Shown in pieces: positions 14,300-22,334 of a DNA stretch of 25,543 bases. Position 1 is the first letter of the stretch. Every line of letters begins with the position of its first letter. The stretch comes from an uncultured Acidobacteriota bacterium (GTDB taxonomy: Bacteria; Acidobacteriota; Thermoanaerobaculia; Gp7-AA8), in contig CAMPKJ010000045.1 in the NCBI GenBank assembly GCA_946887105.1, positions 1-25,543 of the forward strand. The letters run 5' to 3'. The translations under genes and the position numbers were made by a program. The notes beneath the pieces are model-generated. The model saw nothing but the letters and a program-made list of their open reading frames with translations. It had not been told where the DNA came from and ran no database searches.

Positions 14300-17260
14300 A
14301 TGAAACGGCTCCTGCTGTTGCTCCTGGTTCTTTTCTCCTCCGTCTCTCTCTTCGCTCAGGCCACCACGGGCACGCTCGTCGGAACCGTGACCACATCCGA
14401 CGGTGCCGCGCTGCCCGGCGTCACTGTCACCATCTCCTCTCCCGCGTTGCAGGGAACGCGAACGACGGTCTCCGGTGATACCGGCGGCTACCACTTCCCC
14501 TCGATCCCGCCGGGACCGTACACGGTCTCGTTCGAGCTCGAAGGAATGCAGCGCACCAACAGGCGCGTGACGGTGACGCTCGCACAGACCAGCCGCGCCG
14601 ATGCGTCGCTGTTCGTTGCGTCGATGTCGGAAGACATCACCGTGACCGCGAACTCGGTGGCGGTCGTCGAGACGACGGACGTGTCCGCGAACTTCGACGT
14701 CGAGACCATCCGCGAACTTCCCTCCGGACGCGACATCCGCGCGACGGTGCTGCTCGCGCCCGGCGTGACCGAGGGGGCGGTGAACAACCAGATCACCATC
14801 TCGGGCGCCATGTCGTACGACAACCTCTTCCTGGTCAACGGCGTGGTGGTGAACGAGAACCTGCGCGGTCAACCGCACGACCTCTTCATCGAAGACGCCA
14901 TCCAGGAGACCACGATCCTCACCGGCGGCGTGTCGGCCGAGTTCGGACGCTTCACCGGCGGCGTCGTGTCGACGCTGACCAAATCGGGCGGCAACGAGTT
15001 CTCCGGCTCGATCCGCGACACGCTCAACAATCCGAGCTGGACGGAGAAGACCGACTACGCCGCGCAGGTCGATCCGATCGACGAGCTGAACGAAACGTAC
15101 GAAGGCACGTTCGGCGGACGGCTCATCCGCGACCGCATCTGGTTCTTCACCGCCGGACGGTGGGAAGACCGCTCGACCTCGCAACAGCTCCGCCTCACCG
15201 AGATCCCGTACGTCGAGACGCGGGAAGACCGGCGCTGGGAAGCGAAGGTGACCGGCCAGCTCGCGCAGAAACACACGCTGATCGGTTCGTACCTGATGAG
15301 CGACAACCATCGCGACAACATCATCACCTTCGGCCCTGTGGTCGACCTGCGCAGCCTCGCCACACGCGAGCAGCCGAAGACGCTGTTCGGCGCGAATTAC
15401 GCCGGCGTGCTCACCAACAACCTCCTCGTCGAAGCGCAGTTCAGCCGCATGGACGACGACCTCACCCGCGGCGCCGAGACGCGCGATCCGATCCAGGGCA
15501 CGCTCCTGCGCGACTCCAGCACCGGCAACCGCATGTGGTCGCCGTCGGGATGCGGCGCGGTCTGCGGCACCAAGCAGCACGACAACAAGACCTGGCAGGC
15601 CAAGGCCTCGTACTTCCTCAGCACGCCGTCCATCGGCACGCACAGCTTCGTCGGCGGCGTCGAGGAGTTCCACCAGCTGCGCGCCGACAACAACTTCCAG
15701 TCGGGCAGCGACTTCTGGCTCCACGGCCACATCATTCAGGACCCGAACGACAAGACCAAGCTCTACTTCGGCATCACGCCCGACAACGGCGCGATCGAAT
15801 GGGATCCGGTCCCCGCGCTCTCGAAGACCTCCGACTTCGCAGTGCGGTCGGTCTTCGTCAATGACAAGTGGGAGCTCGGTCCGAAGTGGACGTTCAACGT
15901 CGGCGGACGCTACGACGAGTCGTTCGGAAAGAACCAGGCCGGCGTGACCACCGTCGACGACAGCGCATTCAGCCCGCGCCTCGCGGCGACGTTCGATCCG
16001 GCCGGCAACGGACGGCAGCGCTTCAGCGCGACGTACGGACGCTACGTGGCCAAAGTCGAACAGGGACCGGCCGATCTCACCGCGCCGGCCGGACGCTACT
16101 CGTACTACCTCTTCAGCTACAACGGTCCGACCATCAATCCGATCGGCACGCCGATCGATCAGCTCATCCCGACCGAACAGGTCATCGCCATGATCTTCGC
16201 GGCCTTCAATGCCGCGGGCGGCACGAACAACCGCGATCTGCTCGACGACGTGAGCATCCCCGGCGCGACCACGCGCTTCGATCAGTCGCTGAACTCCCCG
16301 TACATGGACGAGTTCACGCTCGGATACGCGCTGACGTTCGGCGATCGCGGCTACGTGCGCGCCGATTACATCGACCGCACCTGGGACGCGTTCTACGCCA
16401 TCCGCCGCACGCTGGAGACCGGAAAGGCGCTCGATCCCACCGGATCGCAGGTCGATCAGGGCGTGATCGAGAACAGCCGCGGCGGTCTCAGTCGCGACTA
16501 TCAGGCCGTGCAGCTGCAGGCCAGCTGGCGTCCCATCCAGCGGATCAACATCGGCGGCAACTACACGTGGTCGAAGCTGCGCGGAAACGTCGAGGGCGAG
16601 TCGGCCAGCGGCGCGACCGTGCTGACCGAGAATCCCGATCGTCCCGAGTACACCGGCTTCGAGGAAAACAACCCGGTCGGTTATCTGCTGCCGGACATGC
16701 GCCATCGCGCGAACATCTGGATCGGCTACGACCTGCCCACCAGCTTCGGCGATTTCAACTTCTCGCTGCTGGAGCGCTATCACTCCGCGCTGTCGTACTC
16801 CGCCCGCGGCACCATCGACGTGCGCCAGGGCGCGGCGCCGGGACGCACGCCGAACGGCGTCGTGAATCCCGGCTACGTGACCGTGCCGTCGAACGTCGGC
16901 TACACGTTCGGCGAGCGTGGCGGGTTCCGCGTCGACGACATCTCGTCGACCGACGTGGCGCTCAACTACGCGCTGCCGTTCGGCCGCTACCGCTTCTTCG
17001 TCGAGACGGACATCATCAACATCTTCAACCAGCAGGGCATCGAGGATCCGGACTTCGTCGACAAGACCGTGCAGACGCATCGCCAGACCACCACGCGCTG
17101 CGACGGCGGCACGCGCTGCCAGCCCTTCAACCCGCTGGCCGGCGAGAAGCCGACCGAAGGCGTGCACTGGGTCAAAGGCGCGAGCTTCGGCCAGGCCATC
17201 TCCGCGGACGCCTATCAGCTGCCGCGCACGTACCGTTTCTCCCTCGGAATGCGTTTCTAG
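14300..17260 (+). CDS. Oar-like TonB-dependent outer-membrane receptor with N-terminal carboxypeptidase-regulatory-like domain
   Basis: 986 residues; GGAGG precedes ATG 14300. The signal peptide (about 1-21) ends LFAQA. Residues 22-105 form a CarboxypepD_reg-like beta domain (GTLVGTVTTSDGAALPGVTVTI, then SGDTGGYHFPSIPPGPYTV). The plug follows (about 110-240: SGRDIRATVLLAPGV, EFGRFTGGVVSTLTKSGGNEFSG). The remainder is a beta barrel ending in the family's C-terminal aromatic signature LGMRF. Such receptors are abundant in Acidobacteriota, where they import or bind large substrates such as peptides or glycans through TonB. No clear TonB box is seen, as is usual for Oar-type proteins. No SusD partner is nearby. 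A strong terminator follows directly. Confidence 0.93.
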   Translation: MKRLLLLLLVLFSSVSLFAQATTGTLVGTVTTSDGAALPGVTVTISSPALQGTRTTVSGDTGGYHFPSIPPGPYTVSFELEGMQRTNRRVTVTLAQTSRADASLFVASMSEDITVTANSVAVVETTDVSANFDVETIRELPSGRDIRATVLLAPGVTEGAVNNQITISGAMSYDNLFLVNGVVVNENLRGQPHDLFIEDAIQETTILTGGVSAEFGRFTGGVVSTLTKSGGNEFSGSIRDTLNNPSWTEKTDYAAQVDPIDELNETYEGTFGGRLIRDRIWFFTAGRWEDRSTSQQLRLTEIPYVETREDRRWEAKVTGQLAQKHTLIGSYLMSDNHRDNIITFGPVVDLRSLATREQPKTLFGANYAGVLTNNLLVEAQFSRMDDDLTRGAETRDPIQGTLLRDSSTGNRMWSPSGCGAVCGTKQHDNKTWQAKASYFLSTPSIGTHSFVGGVEEFHQLRADNNFQSGSDFWLHGHIIQDPNDKTKLYFGITPDNGAIEWDPVPALSKTSDFAVRSVFVNDKWELGPKWTFNVGGRYDESFGKNQAGVTTVDDSAFSPRLAATFDPAGNGRQRFSATYGRYVAKVEQGPADLTAPAGRYSYYLFSYNGPTINPIGTPIDQLIPTEQVIAMIFAAFNAAGGTNNRDLLDDVSIPGATTRFDQSLNSPYMDEFTLGYALTFGDRGYVRADYIDRTWDAFYAIRRTLETGKALDPTGSQVDQGVIENSRGGLSRDYQAVQLQASWRPIQRINIGGNYTWSKLRGNVEGESASGATVLTENPDRPEYTGFEENNPVGYLLPDMRHRANIWIGYDLPTSFGDFNFSLLERYHSALSYSARGTIDVRQGAAPGRTPNGVVNPGYVTVPSNVGYTFGERGGFRVDDISSTDVALNYALPFGRYRFFVETDIINIFNQQGIEDPDFVDKTVQTHRQTTTRCDGGTRCQPFNPLAGEKPTEGVHWVKGASFGQAISADAYQLPRTYRFSLGMRF

Positions 17261-17270
17261 TCTTTCCCGC

Positions 17271-17305
17271 GAGGGATGCGCTCACCGGAGCGCATCCCTC
17301 GTTTT
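17271..17305 (+). terminator. Rho-independent terminator of the receptor gene
   Basis: GAGGGATGCGCTC (17271-17283) pairs perfectly with GAGCGCATCCCTC (17288-17300) around an ACCG tetraloop, followed by GTTTTC. It lies 10 bp after the receptor stop. The stem overlaps the last codons and the stop of the opposing sulfatase gene (17282). On the minus strand no T-run follows, so termination there is less certain. Confidence 0.85.
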
Positions 17306-19243
17306 CCTGGCCAGCTCCCGCGCCCCTCGGTGCGGATTCTTCCGCACCATCTCGTCGAGCACCGCATCCGCGCTTCTCCCCTGGATGAACTCGATGATGG
17401 CCAGGTTCGCGTACGACTGCAGGTGGTGCGGATAGCGCGCGATCTCGCGGCGGTACGCGGCCGCGGCCTCGCCGGGACGATCGGTGCGCGCGTAGATGTC
17501 GGCGCGGGCGTGCTCGACGCCCTGCATCGCACCGCGGCGTTCGATCTCCGCCAGCGTCGCCAGCGCCGCGTCGTACTGTCCGGCCGCGCGTTGCAGGTCC
17601 GCGAGCAGCATCATCGCGCCCGGCTGGCCGTTGCTCGCCTCCATCGCCGCGCGCACGTGATGCTCCGCTTCGGCGAAGCGGCCGTCGTCGATGGCCACGC
17701 GCGCGAGAAGCTGATTCGTTTCCAGCGGTAACGCCGCCAGCGCCAGCTCCGCGTGCGCGACCGCCTCGCGCGGGTGTCCGGCTTTCGCGTGCGCCGTGGC
17801 GAGCGCCAGCGCGAGCTCGGGTGAGAAGCGATGCGCGCGCTGGATGGCCGCCTCGTAGACGGCGATGGCTTCATCGGCGCGGCCCGAATCGAGCAGCACT
17901 TCGCCGAGGCGCGTGGCGACGTCCATCGAGGCATCGTTCTTCTGCAGCAGCGCGCGCAACGCATCGATGGCCTCGTCGTTGCGCCGCTCGGCCGCGAGTT
18001 GGAACGCGGTCTTGATGTCGCGCAGCGTGTGGATCTCGTCGCGCGGATTCGGCAGCGGGCCGCTGCGCTCGCGCGGCGTCCCGACATAGCCGAGCGCGGC
18101 GAGCTTTCGCGCCTCCTCCGGATCGATGCGCTGCATGCTGTCGATCGCGGCCGGAATCTCCGCGAGCTCGCGACGCAGGCTCGCGGCCGCGCGGCGCTCG
18201 GTTGCGATCAGGTTGTTCTTTTCCGCCGGATCGTTCGCGAGATCGTACAGCTCGGGGCTGGAGCTTTCGATGTAGTGGAAGCGGCCGTCGAAGAGGGAAC
18301 GCAACTCGCTCCAGCCGAGGTGGATGCGCGGGTAGAGCGTTTCCGCGTAGATGCTGCTCTGCGGCCGAGCCTCGGATGCAACGCCGGCGTGCGAGAGGAT
18401 CTCGTGAAAGAGACCGCGCAACGCGAACGGCTGTTTTTCGGACGCGCCGGCGCGTTCCGCGTCCGGCAGCTTCACGATCAGCGGCACCTGCAGCACCTCG
18501 CGATGGAGCAGGATGCCGTGCTGGTCCTCGCCGTGCTCCCACAACGCCTCCCCGTGATCGGACGTGAACACGATCAGCGCGCGATCGTAGACGCCGCTCG
18601 CCTTCAGCGTGGCCAGGAGCTGTCCCACGATCTGATCCGCCTTCGCGATCTCGCCGTCATACGACGGCTCGTACGGCGCGTGCGGCTCGTACAGATGCAG
18701 GAACAGGAAAAACGGCTGCTGCGCGTTCGCGGTCACGAAGCTCTGCGCGGCCTTCACCGTCTCGAATCCGGAACGTTGATTCTCCGCCGTGGCCGCGCCC
18801 GCGGTCACCGTCACCGCGTCGTCGTACACCTCGAACCCGTCATCGATGCCGGTCTCGGAGCGCAACACGTACGACGACACCGCCGCGCCCGTGCGATAGC
18901 CGTTCTCGCGCAACACCTCCGCGAGCGTGCGCAGCCGCGCACCGTCGAACTGGTAGCCGATGTTGTTGCGCACTCCATGCTCGGTCGGCAGCAGACCCGT
19001 GAGCATCGACGCGTGCGAAGGCAGCGTCAGCGGCGCATGACTCCACGCGCGCTCGTACAACACCCCCTCGCGCCGCAACGCGTCGATGTTCGGCGTGGCG
19101 ATTTTCGTGTAGCCGTACGCCGGCAGATGATCGGACCGCAACGTGTCGACGGAGATGAGGATGACCGGCGGACGCGCGGGCTCGCGTTTCGCGCAGGAGA
19201 GGACGAGCAGGGAGAGAGCGAGAATGCGACGCACGGATGGCAT
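17282..19243 (-). CDS. Sulfatase-like (alkaline phosphatase superfamily) lipoprotein with C-terminal TPR repeats
   Basis: 653 residues, ATG 19243. Lipobox Cys at 17 (LLVLSC) implies a membrane-anchored periplasmic protein. Residues 25-330 form a sulfatase fold: SVDTLRSDHL (metal-binding D33), HAPLTLPSHASMLTG (70-83), SDHGEALWEHGE (second metal site). The canonical C/S-x-P-x-R formylglycine motif is absent; Thr73 stands at the nucleophile position in T-L-P-S-H. It may be a phosphate- or phospholipid-ester transferase or hydrolase rather than a true sulfatase. From about 370 to 650 there are TPR-like helices (RNDEAIDALRALLQ, GRADEAIAVYEAAI, GEAAAAYRREI). Such fusions are common in Acidobacteriota. 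A hairpin element separates it from the upstream efflux operon, and its 3' end is shared with the receptor terminator. Confidence 0.85.
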   Translation of the reverse strand: MPSVRRILALSLLVLSCAKREPARPPVILISVDTLRSDHLPAYGYTKIATPNIDALRREGVLYERAWSHAPLTLPSHASMLTGLLPTEHGVRNNIGYQFDGARLRTLAEVLRENGYRTGAAVSSYVLRSETGIDDGFEVYDDAVTVTAGAATAENQRSGFETVKAAQSFVTANAQQPFFLFLHLYEPHAPYEPSYDGEIAKADQIVGQLLATLKASGVYDRALIVFTSDHGEALWEHGEDQHGILLHREVLQVPLIVKLPDAERAGASEKQPFALRGLFHEILSHAGVASEARPQSSIYAETLYPRIHLGWSELRSLFDGRFHYIESSSPELYDLANDPAEKNNLIATERRAAASLRRELAEIPAAIDSMQRIDPEEARKLAALGYVGTPRERSGPLPNPRDEIHTLRDIKTAFQLAAERRNDEAIDALRALLQKNDASMDVATRLGEVLLDSGRADEAIAVYEAAIQRAHRFSPELALALATAHAKAGHPREAVAHAELALAALPLETNQLLARVAIDDGRFAEAEHHVRAAMEASNGQPGAMMLLADLQRAAGQYDAALATLAEIERRGAMQGVEHARADIYARTDRPGEAAAAYRREIARYPHHLQSYANLAIIEFIQGRSADAVLDEMVRKNPHRGARELARKTRDALR

Positions 19244-19326
19244 AGTCTCAAAGTCGCAGAGTCTCAAAGTCTCAAAGGACGCGCAATGCAACGCCTTTGA
19301 GACTTTGAGACTTTGAGACTTTGCGA
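19244..19326. repeat. Inverted-repeat element, AGTCTCAA family
   Basis: It fills the gap between the permease stop and the sulfatase start. Arms are tandem 8-bp words: left AGTCTCAAAGTCTCAAAGG (19260-19278) pairs perfectly over 19 bp with 19294-19312, with a 15-nt loop. Both arms end in GTCGCA-type sequence, but the right arm has one more 8-bp unit. It resembles the two other element families in plan while using unrelated words. Confidence 0.85.
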
Positions 19327-19330
19327 CCAC

Positions 19331-20446
19331 CTAGACGGTGGTCTTCTTGAACCTCGCCACCGCCAGCGCGATGATCAGAAACGTGTACAGCGCGAGCATG
19401 CCGGTCGGGCGCCACAGCTCCGCCAGCGAGGCGCCGCGCAGGACGATGCCGCGGATCAGTTCGATGAAGTACTTCGCCGGGATGATGTTCGAGATCCACT
19501 GGAAGATCCGCGGCATGCCGTCGATCGGAAAGACGTAGCCGGAGAGAAAGACGAACGGGAGCAGGAAGAACATCGACATCTGTGTGGCCTGCATCTGCGT
19601 CTGCGCGATGGTCGAGATCAGCATGCCCAGTCCGAGCACCGCGGCCATGAACAGGAAGCCCACCAGGTAGAGCTGCAGCACCGATCCGGCGATCTCGATG
19701 TGAAACAGGAAGCGCATCAGCAGCACGGTCAGCGTGAACTGGAAGTAGCCGATCACGATGAACGGGAGGATCTTGCCGAGGATCAGCTCCGCGCGCGTGG
19801 CCGGCGTGACCTGCAGCTGTTCGAGCGTGCCGCGCTCGCGCTCGCGCACGATGGCGATGGCGGTGAACTGGATCAGCGTGAACGTGAGGATGATCGCGAT
19901 CAGGCCGGGGATGATGAACCGCGACGTGCGCAGGTCGGCGTTGTACCAGGGGCGCACGCGCACATCGAGCGGCAGCTGCTTCTCCCGCCACTGCGCGCGC
20001 TGCGCGAGCACGCGAATGGACATCGACTGGGAGATCCCGGCCATGATCGACATGGCCTGCGACGAGGTGGTCGTGTCGGACGCGTTCACGATCAGAAAGG
20101 CCTCGGCCGGCCGGCCGCGATGGCGGTTCTTCCCGAAGTCGCGATCGAAGACCAGTCCGACCGACGCCTTGCCGGCGTCGATCTCCGTACGCATCGCGTC
20201 CATCGAGTCGACGTACTTCACGACGTCGAAGTAATCGGTGCCGGTCATCTTCGCCACCAGCTCGCGGCTCTCGTACGTGCGGCTTTCGTCGAGCACGACC
20301 GTCTTCAGATGCTTGACGTCGTAGTTGATCGCGTAGCCGAAGATCAGGGTCTGGAAGACCGGCACGAGCACGATCATGCGCAGCGTCATGCGGTCGCGCT
20401 TCAGCTGCAAAAACTCTTTCCAGGTCAGGGCCAGCAGGCGTTTCAT
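19331..20446 (-). CDS. ABC-2 type transport permease (YbhS/YbhR-like)
   Basis: 371 residues, ATG 20446 overlapping the upstream ATPase stop (ATGA). The family plan is visible: a short N-terminal LALTWKEFLQLKRDRMTL, a first membrane helix (MIVLVPVFQTLIFGYAI), a large periplasmic region (about 45-175), then five hydrophobic segments including FIIPGLIAIILTFTLI, RERERGTLEQL (the coupling loop), PFIVIGYFQFTLTV and FLLPFVFLSGYVFPIDGMP. Its resemblance to YbhS/YbhR of E. coli fits an exporter of small molecules through TolC. Only one permease gene is present, where E. coli has two, so it presumably forms a homodimer with the two ATPases. It ends at TAG 19331, 4 bp before the AGTCTCAA element. Confidence 0.9.
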   Translation of the reverse strand: MKRLLALTWKEFLQLKRDRMTLRMIVLVPVFQTLIFGYAINYDVKHLKTVVLDESRTYESRELVAKMTGTDYFDVVKYVDSMDAMRTEIDAGKASVGLVFDRDFGKNRHRGRPAEAFLIVNASDTTTSSQAMSIMAGISQSMSIRVLAQRAQWREKQLPLDVRVRPWYNADLRTSRFIIPGLIAIILTFTLIQFTAIAIVRERERGTLEQLQVTPATRAELILGKILPFIVIGYFQFTLTVLLMRFLFHIEIAGSVLQLYLVGFLFMAAVLGLGMLISTIAQTQMQATQMSMFFLLPFVFLSGYVFPIDGMPRIFQWISNIIPAKYFIELIRGIVLRGASLAELWRPTGMLALYTFLIIALAVARFKKTTV

Positions 20447-21444
20447 GCAGTCACCGCTTCCTTCACGCGCACACGCTTGCGCGCCAGCGAAACGAATACG
20501 TCTTCGAGCGAAGGCTCGGCTTCCTCGGGCGTGCCCCATCGCGCGAGCAGTTCGCGCACGCGCGCGGTCTGCCCCTCCTCCGCGACCGCTCGCACCGTGA
20601 GGCCGAACAGGTAGACATCCTCCAGCGCCGGATCGCGCTGCAGTTCCTTGACGATGGCGAAGGGATCGCGACGGGTTCCTCGGGTTCCTCGGGGTGCCTC
20701 GGGTTCCTCGGAGCGGAGAGCTTCCTCCGAGGAACGAATCTCCAGGATCCGGTCGTGCAGATCGCGCTTCAACTCGCGCGGCGAGCCATCCGCGATGACC
20801 GCGCCGTCGAGGATGAACGCCAGGCGGTCGCACTGCTCCGCTTCGTCCATGTAGTGCGTGGTCACGAGCACGGTCATGCCGCGATCGGCGGCCAGTTCGT
20901 AGATCAGATCCCAGAACAGGCGCCGCCCGCGCGGATCGACGCCGCCGGTCGGCTCGTCGAGAAAGAGCAGTTCCGGCTCGTGCAGCAGCGCCGCCGCGAG
21001 CGCCACGCGTTGCCGCAATCCGGTCGAGAGTCCCTCGGTGAGCTGATCGCGAATCTTCCCGAACCGCAGCCGCTGCGCGAGCGCGTCGATGCGCTGATCG
21101 AGCTTCGGGCGATCGAGTCCGTAGATCGAGCCGTAGAAGCGCAGGTTCTCTTCGACGGTGAGGTCGAGGTAGAGCGAGAACTTCTGGCTCATGTAGCCGA
21201 GGTGCGTTTTCCACCGTTCGGTGTCGCGCGTGACATCGAGTCCGTCGAATCCCGTGATGCGTCCCGAGGTCGGGGCGAGCAGGCCGGCCAGCATGCGGAT
21301 GGTGGTCGACTTGCCGGAACCGTTCGGCCCGAGGAAGCCGAAGACCTTGCCGCGCGGCAGATCGAAGGAGACGCGATCGACGGCGGTGAACGCGCCGAAT
21401 TTGCGCGTCACGTCTTCCACGCGGATCAGCGAGTCGCCGTTCAT
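20443..21444 (-). CDS. ABC transporter ATP-binding protein (YbhF C-terminal half equivalent)
   Basis: 333 residues, ATG 21444 overlapping the preceding stop (ATGA). Walker A GPNGSGKST (39-47), Q-loop region GYMSQKFSLY, a degenerate signature LSTGLRQ (139-145), Walker B FLDEP (161-165) and H-loop H197 in TTHYMDEAE. It aligns with the second ATPase domain of E. coli YbhF. Residues about 237-257 (SSEEALRSEEPEAPRGTRGTRR region) are encoded by a GTTCCTCGGA-family element inserted in frame after the H-loop, in the C-terminal domain. The Ser-Thr-Gly signature is paired with the fellow ATPase that lacks the H-loop His. It energises export with the permease. Confidence 0.92.
   Translation of the reverse strand: MNGDSLIRVEDVTRKFGAFTAVDRVSFDLPRGKVFGFLGPNGSGKSTTIRMLAGLLAPTSGRITGFDGLDVTRDTERWKTHLGYMSQKFSLYLDLTVEENLRFYGSIYGLDRPKLDQRIDALAQRLRFGKIRDQLTEGLSTGLRQRVALAAALLHEPELLFLDEPTGGVDPRGRRLFWDLIYELAADRGMTVLVTTHYMDEAEQCDRLAFILDGAVIADGSPRELKRDLHDRILEIRSSEEALRSEEPEAPRGTRGTRRDPFAIVKELQRDPALEDVYLFGLTVRAVAEEGQTARVRELLARWGTPEEAEPSLEDVFVSLARKRVRVKEAVTA
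20674..20735. repeat. Inverted-repeat element, GTTCCTCGGA family (copy 4, in frame in ATPase)
   Basis: The left arm on the plus strand (20674-20712) has four words (GGTTCCTCGG, GTTCCTCGGGG, TGCCTCGG, GTTCCTCGGA); the right arm is short, TCCGAGGAAC (20726-20735), pairing 10 bp perfectly with 20703-20712 around a 13-nt loop. On the coding strand it reads CGA GGA ACC (Arg-Gly-Thr) repeatedly, giving residues 237-257. The right arm seems to have lost words compared with other copies. Confidence 0.85.
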
Positions 21445-22334
21445 TCGTCCTCCTCTTCCCCACCGGCGAGCACGAACACGTCTTCGAGACTCGGCGCGAG
21501 CGGACGGATGTCTTCCTCGGCCACGATGCCGCGCAGCGATTCACGCACGCGCTGCAGAAGATCGGGACCGGTGCCCGCCGCGCCGCGCACGTGCAGGACC
21601 GTGCCGAAGAGAGAAAGGTCGTCGATCTCGCGCATCGGATGCAGCACTTCGCGCACCTGCAAGCGATGCGACGTGCGGATCTCGAGCAGCGGACGGTCGT
21701 ACGTCGCCAGGACCTCCTGGCGCGTTCCGGAGCTGGAGATCCGCCCGCGATCGAGAAAGGCGATGCGCGTCGCGTACTCCGCCTCGTCCATGTACGGCGT
21801 GGACACGATGATGGTCAGTCCGTCGTGATGGAGCTGATTGAGCAGCGCCCAGAACTCACGGCGCGAGACCGGATCGACGCCGGTGGTCGGCTCGTCGAGC
21901 AACAGCAATCGCGGTTGCGTGAGCAGCGCCGCGACGAGCGCGAGCTTCTGCTTCATGCCGCCGGAGAGCGCGCCGGCCAGACGCTTGCGGAAGCGATCCA
22001 ACCCGACGCGCTCGAGCAGATCGGCGGCGCGTTCTTTCGCGAGCTGATTCGGGACGTCGTACAGCTTCGCGCGCAGCTGCAGGTTCTCGTCGACGGAGAG
22101 GTCTTCGTACATCGCGAAGCGCTGCGGCACGAAGCCGAACGTGACGTCCTGCTCGATGCGCACGCTGCCGGACGTCGGCTGAAGGACGCCCGCGACGATG
22201 CGGAAGAACGTGGTCTTGCCCGCGCCGTCCGGACCGATCAGGCCGAACAGCTCGCCCGATTCGATGCGCAGATCGATGTCGTCGAGCGCGGTCTTCGCGC
22301 CGAAACGGCGGGTGAGATTTTGTGCGGTGATCAT
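21441..22334 (-). CDS. ABC transporter ATP-binding protein (YbhF N-terminal half equivalent)
   Basis: 297 residues, ATG 22334 overlapping the HlyD stop (ATGA); a longer frame upstream is only HlyD antisense register and is rejected. Walker A GPDGAGKTT (34-42), signature LSGGMKQ (123-129), Walker B LLLDEP (144-149). The H-loop position is Pro180 in VSTPYMDEAE, where a His normally stands. It corresponds to the first ATPase domain of E. coli YbhF, which also has GPDGAGKT and no H-loop His, so the loss is a family trait. With the next gene it forms a heterodimeric ATPase with one consensus and one degenerate site. The C-terminal part (190-297) is the usual accessory domain with an acidic tail GGEEEDE. 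Confidence 0.92.
   Translation of the reverse strand: MITAQNLTRRFGAKTALDDIDLRIESGELFGLIGPDGAGKTTFFRIVAGVLQPTSGSVRIEQDVTFGFVPQRFAMYEDLSVDENLQLRAKLYDVPNQLAKERAADLLERVGLDRFRKRLAGALSGGMKQKLALVAALLTQPRLLLLDEPTTGVDPVSRREFWALLNQLHHDGLTIIVSTPYMDEAEYATRIAFLDRGRISSSGTRQEVLATYDRPLLEIRTSHRLQVREVLHPMREIDDLSLFGTVLHVRGAAGTGPDLLQRVRESLRGIVAEEDIRPLAPSLEDVFVLAGGEEEDE

Noticed and set aside
14231..17167. A 978-codon open frame antisense to the Oar-like receptor
   Set aside because: The composition is typical of GC-rich shadow frames, with no recognisable domain, while the plus-strand frame is a clear receptor.
17831..19300. A 489-codon plus-strand frame over the sulfatase gene
   Set aside because: Arg-rich antisense shadow of the sulfatase-TPR protein.
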